Assembly (NCBI RefSeq): GCF_022581195.2
Contig: NC_061472.1
Location: 4,216,001-4,280,000 of the forward strand
Length of the DNA: 64,000 nucleotides
Direction of reading: 5' to 3'
Source of the DNA: Helicoverpa zea
Lineage: Eukaryota > Arthropoda > Insecta > Lepidoptera > Noctuidae
Part shown: positions 61,701 through 64,000 of the stretch, in pieces
How positions within the stretch are numbered: the first letter of the stretch is position 1
Layout: each line of letters starts with the position of its first letter
Notes under the pieces: generated by a model
Told to the model about the DNA's origin: nothing
The model's database searches: none
Seen by the model: the letters and a program-made list of their open reading frames with translations, nothing else
Made by a program: the position numbers and the translations under genes

Positions 61701-63851
61701 AAATATTTGTTTTTTATAAAAATCTTAACCAGAAGGATTTTATTCTAAGCTATTGACTAATTTCCTAATCTGCAATCTTCCGCATATTTATGTAGTAGAT
61801 ATATCGGTAACGTACCTAGATGGGGAAAAATAATCATACGTGATTCCGTGGAATGATCATAACTTCTCAGTAATTGAAGGAAATATGTGAATCTTGTAAA
61901 ACAGAAACTACTAGGAAAAGTATAAATTCTCTAAATGAAAATCTAATTTCCCGGAGTTGAAGGTCAAAGATGATATTATTTAGGGTCCCTTGCCTGGGAC
62001 GTTACGTAAAACCGGCGTCCCCGAATGCTATACTCAGTAGCAGTTGTTGTTACAATTCCACGTCAGAACTCAGATTTGAGAAAATTCTGACAAAAGGGCT
62101 AGTTAGGTGATTAAACCTGCAGCTCATTTGATAAGAAGTTAAGTTTTAATTAAGACACTATTATGCTAATAACAAATACATGGTTCTAAGAGACGGAAAG
62201 AATAAGTGAGAAAATATAAGGGAGTCAATATTTGAAATACAACCTTTGAGTATCTTCTTTCTAATGCAATTTATTCTTAAATGAAAGCACGTGTCAACAT
62301 ATAAAAGAAACGTCATTTTATATAGGTTTAATGGCGATAATTGCTTGAAGGTTTTCGGAAGTTATGTAAAACAATAGGTGTCAGTTTTCAGCGTGATTTA
62401 GGTGACAGTTTTGTATGAGGTTTTTTTGGTGTGGAAATTCATTTTCAGTTGGATAATGTAAAAAACATTGTCTGTGAAGTTTTTCAAAGGTTTCGCTTTT
62501 AAATAGGTATAGTAAAGCACGACTTTTTTAATTGTGATTAAATGCATAATTATCTTTAAATAGATAAAATATAAATATTGCTAGTTGCATATAACCAATA
62601 ATAATTATGTAATACTAGCTTTCCGCCCGCGGCTTCGCCCGCGTGGAATTCGGTTCACCCCTCCCGCTGTGGGTTAGCAGCGGTGAGGGAGTGTCAGACT
62701 CTTACTGACTAAAATCGTCGTGTTCCGTCCTAGGCCTTTTATATACCAGGGCCGCGGTACCTCTTTCGAACAACCCGCAGCCGCGGCTGGCCCTGGCGCT
62801 ACTGGGCCCCACTGATTTCAAAACAGACTAATTCGCGGCGAACCTTAACACCACGATACAGAAAAGCACAACGCCATCTATCGAGCTATCGGGAAGCTCG
62901 CGATTGAACAATGAGCTACAGGTTAAAGCGCGAGATATCATTGCACTTCTTACGTATCTTAAAAAAAACAACGTCACCACGTTTTAAAAAGCTATCATTC
63001 CACTTCTTATGTATTTTAAAAACACATCGTTACCACGTTTTAAAAACACCCAGCGCCATCTATCGCATACCTCAAGAACGAAATAACTTAACTAATACTT
63101 ATACCAATTAGTAATTCGTTGAATTATAGTTAATTCAGGATAAGTTGATGTAAAAAAAACAGTTAAGACGATAAAACAAATCGTACGTCATCCCTCGGGA
63201 ATTCCTCATTTTCGAGGATTCATTATCGTATCATTTAGCTTCTAAATTTATATGTTCATATTCGTTTGCAATATATAAGTAGATGTAAAAAAAAACAGTT
63301 TAGACGCTTAAACAAATTGTACATCATCCCTCGGGAATTCCTCATTTTCGGGGATTCATTATCGTATCATTTAGCTTCTAAATTTACATGTTTATATTCG
63401 TTTGCAATATATTACCTTGTTTTAAACGACACACAGCGCCATCTACAATCCATCCATCAAGCAAACAATATTTTTGTTTTCCCTCGGGAATATCTATTTT
63501 TTTCGGGATAAAAAGTACCCTATTATTTAATCCGGACTTCTAACTTTACGTCTGCAAAATTTCAAAGCAATCGGTTCAGTAGTTACGGCGTGAAAGCGGA
63601 ACAAACAAACAAACAAACAAACAAACTCACTTTCCGATTTATAATATTAGTAAGGATACTTGCAATGGTCTTTTACTATTAGTAGTTACCTTGAGCGGTT
63701 TGTAAAGTTTAAGAATAATATTTAAACAAGATATTAATTATTATTCTTTGTGATAACCGAATTTGTAATATAAATATAGCGCAAAGAAAAATCAAAACAA
63801 CATAATTAAAATAATATAAAAAAAACTAAAAATACCTTACCTTAAAAACAT
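43723..63851 (-). CDS. dys: Dysfusion, bHLH-PAS transcription factor (NPAS4 orthologue)
   Basis: Eleven minus-strand coding exons, all phases consistent, give 545 residues: 63851-63841, 56338-56157, 53771-53698, 53626-53537, 53458-53270, 52869-52685, 52034-51928, 50172-50022, 45913-45608, 44432-44284, 43916-43723. Residues 1-16 read MFLRFEPTKSTKGASK, then the bHLH (basic MRRDLINAE; helix SQLQLMALVCVYVRK). PAS-A spans about 88-165 (MMMTQNGKLLYISENAAEYL) and PAS-B about 225-330 (WYLGWKKSELADVSWYQLIH). The remaining 215 residues are rich in Tyr, Pro and Met, probably a transactivation region. In Drosophila, Dysfusion pairs with Tango in the nucleus and controls tracheal fusion and leg-joint genes; the same role is inferred here. 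The 11-nt first coding exon (donor GTAAGG) is followed by a 7.5-kb intron. Upstream non-coding exons may lie beyond the window. Introns hold many transposon insertions. Confidence 0.93.
45974..46703 (-). mobile_element. 5'-truncated R1-like LINE with target duplications
   Basis: The minus strand encodes the C-terminal end of an R1-clade LINE protein: LTGHGCFGRYLHRIGRE, a CHHC-type zinc knuckle (CHHCADSPEDTVDHTVQVCP), then SFCEAVMLEKEEAERQRIRT. A 3' UTR and an A-tail (plus-strand T run at 45974-45991) follow. The duplicated target TGAGATAGTGACC occurs at 45961-45973 and again at 46704-46716, so both ends are exact. It lies in the dysfusion intron before exon 9, in the same orientation as the gene, with only 47 bp between the duplication and the exon 9 acceptor side. 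Confidence 0.88.
46725..48400 (+). mobile_element. CR1/Jockey-like LINE, 5' truncated, RT frame nearly intact
   Basis: From about 46755 to 48224 a frame of 489 codons encodes a reverse transcriptase. Visible are RGKSPGHDGLS, the NYRPISL motif, QFGFRPGLSTE, motif A FLDLSRAFDLVSYD, QGGLTSPLLFNLYVDDLIAE and the catalytic YADDMVLLG. The C-terminal region (TLFKAYCQSMYTGNLW) resembles CR1-type elements. The endonuclease end is missing. An extra base in the A run at 48177-48184 shifts the frame; in the next frame it continues ASLLRRVRDSCNSILRTVGE to a stop at about 48309. The element ends AATAAACGTATTATTATTATT. It lies antisense to dysfusion within the intron between coding exons 8 and 9. Confidence 0.85.
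46755..48224 (+). pseudogene. LINE reverse transcriptase, frameshifted at 3' end
   Basis: The frame has no convincing ATG start (it opens at TTG 46755), consistent with 5' truncation. The core reverse transcriptase motifs including YADD are intact, and the decay is minor: one indel in a homopolymer near codon 475. It belongs to the LINE at 46725-48400. It is not expected to be active, as the endonuclease is absent and the C-terminus is out of frame. Confidence 0.85.
48403..49116 (+). repeat. 714-bp unit A, ATT-tailed, non-coding
   Basis: Starts ATGTCTCTTTCTGACCTCGG and ends CTGCGGGGCTTATTATTATT. It directly follows the ATT tail of the LINE at 46725-48400. GC-rich, with no protein frame recognised. 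Possibly a non-autonomous non-LTR element or the 3' region of a LINE. Confidence 0.8.
49117..49830 (+). repeat. 714-bp unit B, tandem copy of unit A
   Basis: Same length as unit A with only about seven differences (for example GACGAAC against GGCGAAC near the start). It begins within the ATT run that ends unit A and itself ends in TTATTATTATTATT. It lies between dysfusion coding exons 8 and 9. Confidence 0.85.
50990..51432. mobile_element. TIR element with SAP-like coding remnant
   Basis: 443 bp bounded by perfect inverted ends CAATGAGGGTTTTC, with further similarity inside (GTCAGGTCCA in both arms). The plus frame from 51098 contains MDYGQNKVSELKIELRER and a leucine-spaced second helix, resembling a SAP DNA-binding motif; it ends at 51292. 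No transposase is visible. It lies in the dysfusion intron between coding exons 7 and 8. Confidence 0.65.
56966..57329 (+). mobile_element. Helitron-like non-autonomous element
   Basis: Starts TCACTAATATTATAAACCGC and ends with CTAG at 57326-57329 before a T. The GCGGGTGAAACC segment near the 3' end corresponds to the GC-rich part of the other copies. It lies in dysfusion intron 1. Confidence 0.5.
58200..58330 (-). promoter_or_regulatory. GC-rich promoter-like island in dysfusion intron 1
   Basis: In very AT-rich surroundings this stretch is GC-rich and CpG-dense. It contains GCGCATGCGC, which matches the NRF-1/Ewg consensus, at about 58283. About 30 bp upstream on the minus strand is GTATAAAAAGG, a TATA-like box, spaced suitably to start transcription near the palindrome. 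An alternative or internal dysfusion promoter is inferred; nothing shows usage. Confidence 0.35.
59852..60030. mobile_element. MITE with inner hairpin
   Basis: The outer ends are CCTTACTTATAAACG and, read inward from the right, CCTTACTTATAAAATC. The middle folds on itself (AATCACTACTTAA and TTAAGTAGTGATT, three bases apart). It lies in dysfusion intron 1 and has no coding capacity. Confidence 0.65.
60918..61142 (-). repeat. Interspersed repeat family A, copy 4 (inverted, diverged)
   Basis: Read on the minus strand, blocks match the order in 32648-32910: CCTTTTTCCGACTATGTTGG, CCAGTGTTTTACAAATCCAG, GGCAACCCAATACTAGGGG, AATGACAGCCGGGACC and CATTGGTGTTC. Confidence 0.65.
62615..63656 (-). mobile_element. 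1.04-kb Helitron-like element with nested LINE fragment
   Basis: On the minus strand it starts TCCTTACTAATATTATAAAT after an A and ends GGCGGAAAGCTAG before a T, the same ends as the copy at 17112-17352. The interior contains a 136-bp tandem duplication (about 63146-63418), a shorter one at 62935-63040, a CAAA microsatellite near the 5' end, and an R1-like LINE 3' fragment at 62656-62812. It lies in dysfusion intron 1. Confidence 0.65.
62656..62812 (-). repeat. R1-like LINE 3' UTR fragment
   Basis: Almost identical to the 3' UTR of the LINE at 45974-46703 (CCCCTCCCGCTGTGGGTTAG, AGGGCCGCGGTA, CTCTTTCGAACAACCCGCAG). It is inserted inside the Helitron-like element. Confidence 0.75.
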
Positions 63852-64000
63852 CTTGATTGTTTAAAATAAAATCTCCAAACAAAACTAATTAAACACCTCG
63901 AAGCACAATAAATCAATTCATTTTAAGAAATAATAAAAATAAAATAATAAACACGACCACACAGCTCGAACGTTGAAGTTCTAATGATAACTTAATAAAA

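Noticed and set aside
56341..63840. Additional coding exons for dysfusion inside intron 1, including one at 58310-58345 ending before GTGAGA
   Set aside because: The candidate leaves the wrong phase for the bHLH exon, whereas the 11-nt exon at 63851-63841 fits exactly.

Overview
The window is AT-rich nuclear DNA from an insect, almost certainly a moth or butterfly. Genes are split by short AT-rich introns with ordinary GT/AG junctions. The repeats are of types common in Lepidoptera: Helitron-like TC...CTAG elements, R1-clade LINE fragments, CR1/Jockey-like LINEs, a Tigger/pogo-like element, and many small inverted-repeat elements (MITEs). All gene models were assembled by hand from conserved exons, splice sites and reading-frame phase. 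No transcript evidence was available.

Positions 1.3-28.8 kb hold a cluster of small secreted cysteine-rich genes. I count nine gene models plus two orphan exon pairs. Five genes are on the minus strand (1338-2000, 2705-4753, 5164-6347, 7770-11927, 16524-17887). Four genes (14817-16395, 18163-19857, 22542-23848, 26988-28796) and both orphan exon pairs (21604-22469, 24275-25088) are on the plus strand. Most share one plan: one or two tiny signal-peptide exons, a single exon for a non-classical Kazal-like fold (C-x5-C-x7-C...C-x6-C, with small departures), always ending in phase 1, and a divergent last exon that usually supplies the sixth cysteine. The last exons range from 13 residues to a mucin-like tail with a near-perfect 57-bp tandem repeat. 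I do not recognise a named function for the family; secretion and a Kazal-like fold are the supported statements.

Positions 28.8-43.7 kb hold no gene I can support. They contain LINE fragments, four copies of one interspersed repeat, a large foldback, a 290-bp tandem duplication and a frameshifted ORF1-type retroelement protein without a reverse transcriptase.

Positions 43.7-63.9 kb (minus strand) hold one complete bHLH-PAS gene, identified as dysfusion (the NPAS4 orthologue): 11 coding exons, 545 residues, all phases consistent, with an 11-nt first coding exon separated from the bHLH exon by a 7.5-kb intron. Its introns carry a 5'-truncated R1-like LINE with intact target-site duplications, a CR1/Jockey-like LINE reverse transcriptase ORF, two tandem 714-bp units joined through ATT repeats, an inverted-repeat element with a SAP-like coding remnant, and two Helitron-like elements.

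The most interesting parts are the rapidly diversifying Kazal-like array, with possible sharing of signal-peptide exons; the nested transposon at 9.05-10.15 kb, whose inner element keeps a MADF-domain remnant and has its empty site in the same window; and the tail-to-tail serial insertions at 48.4-49.8 kb.
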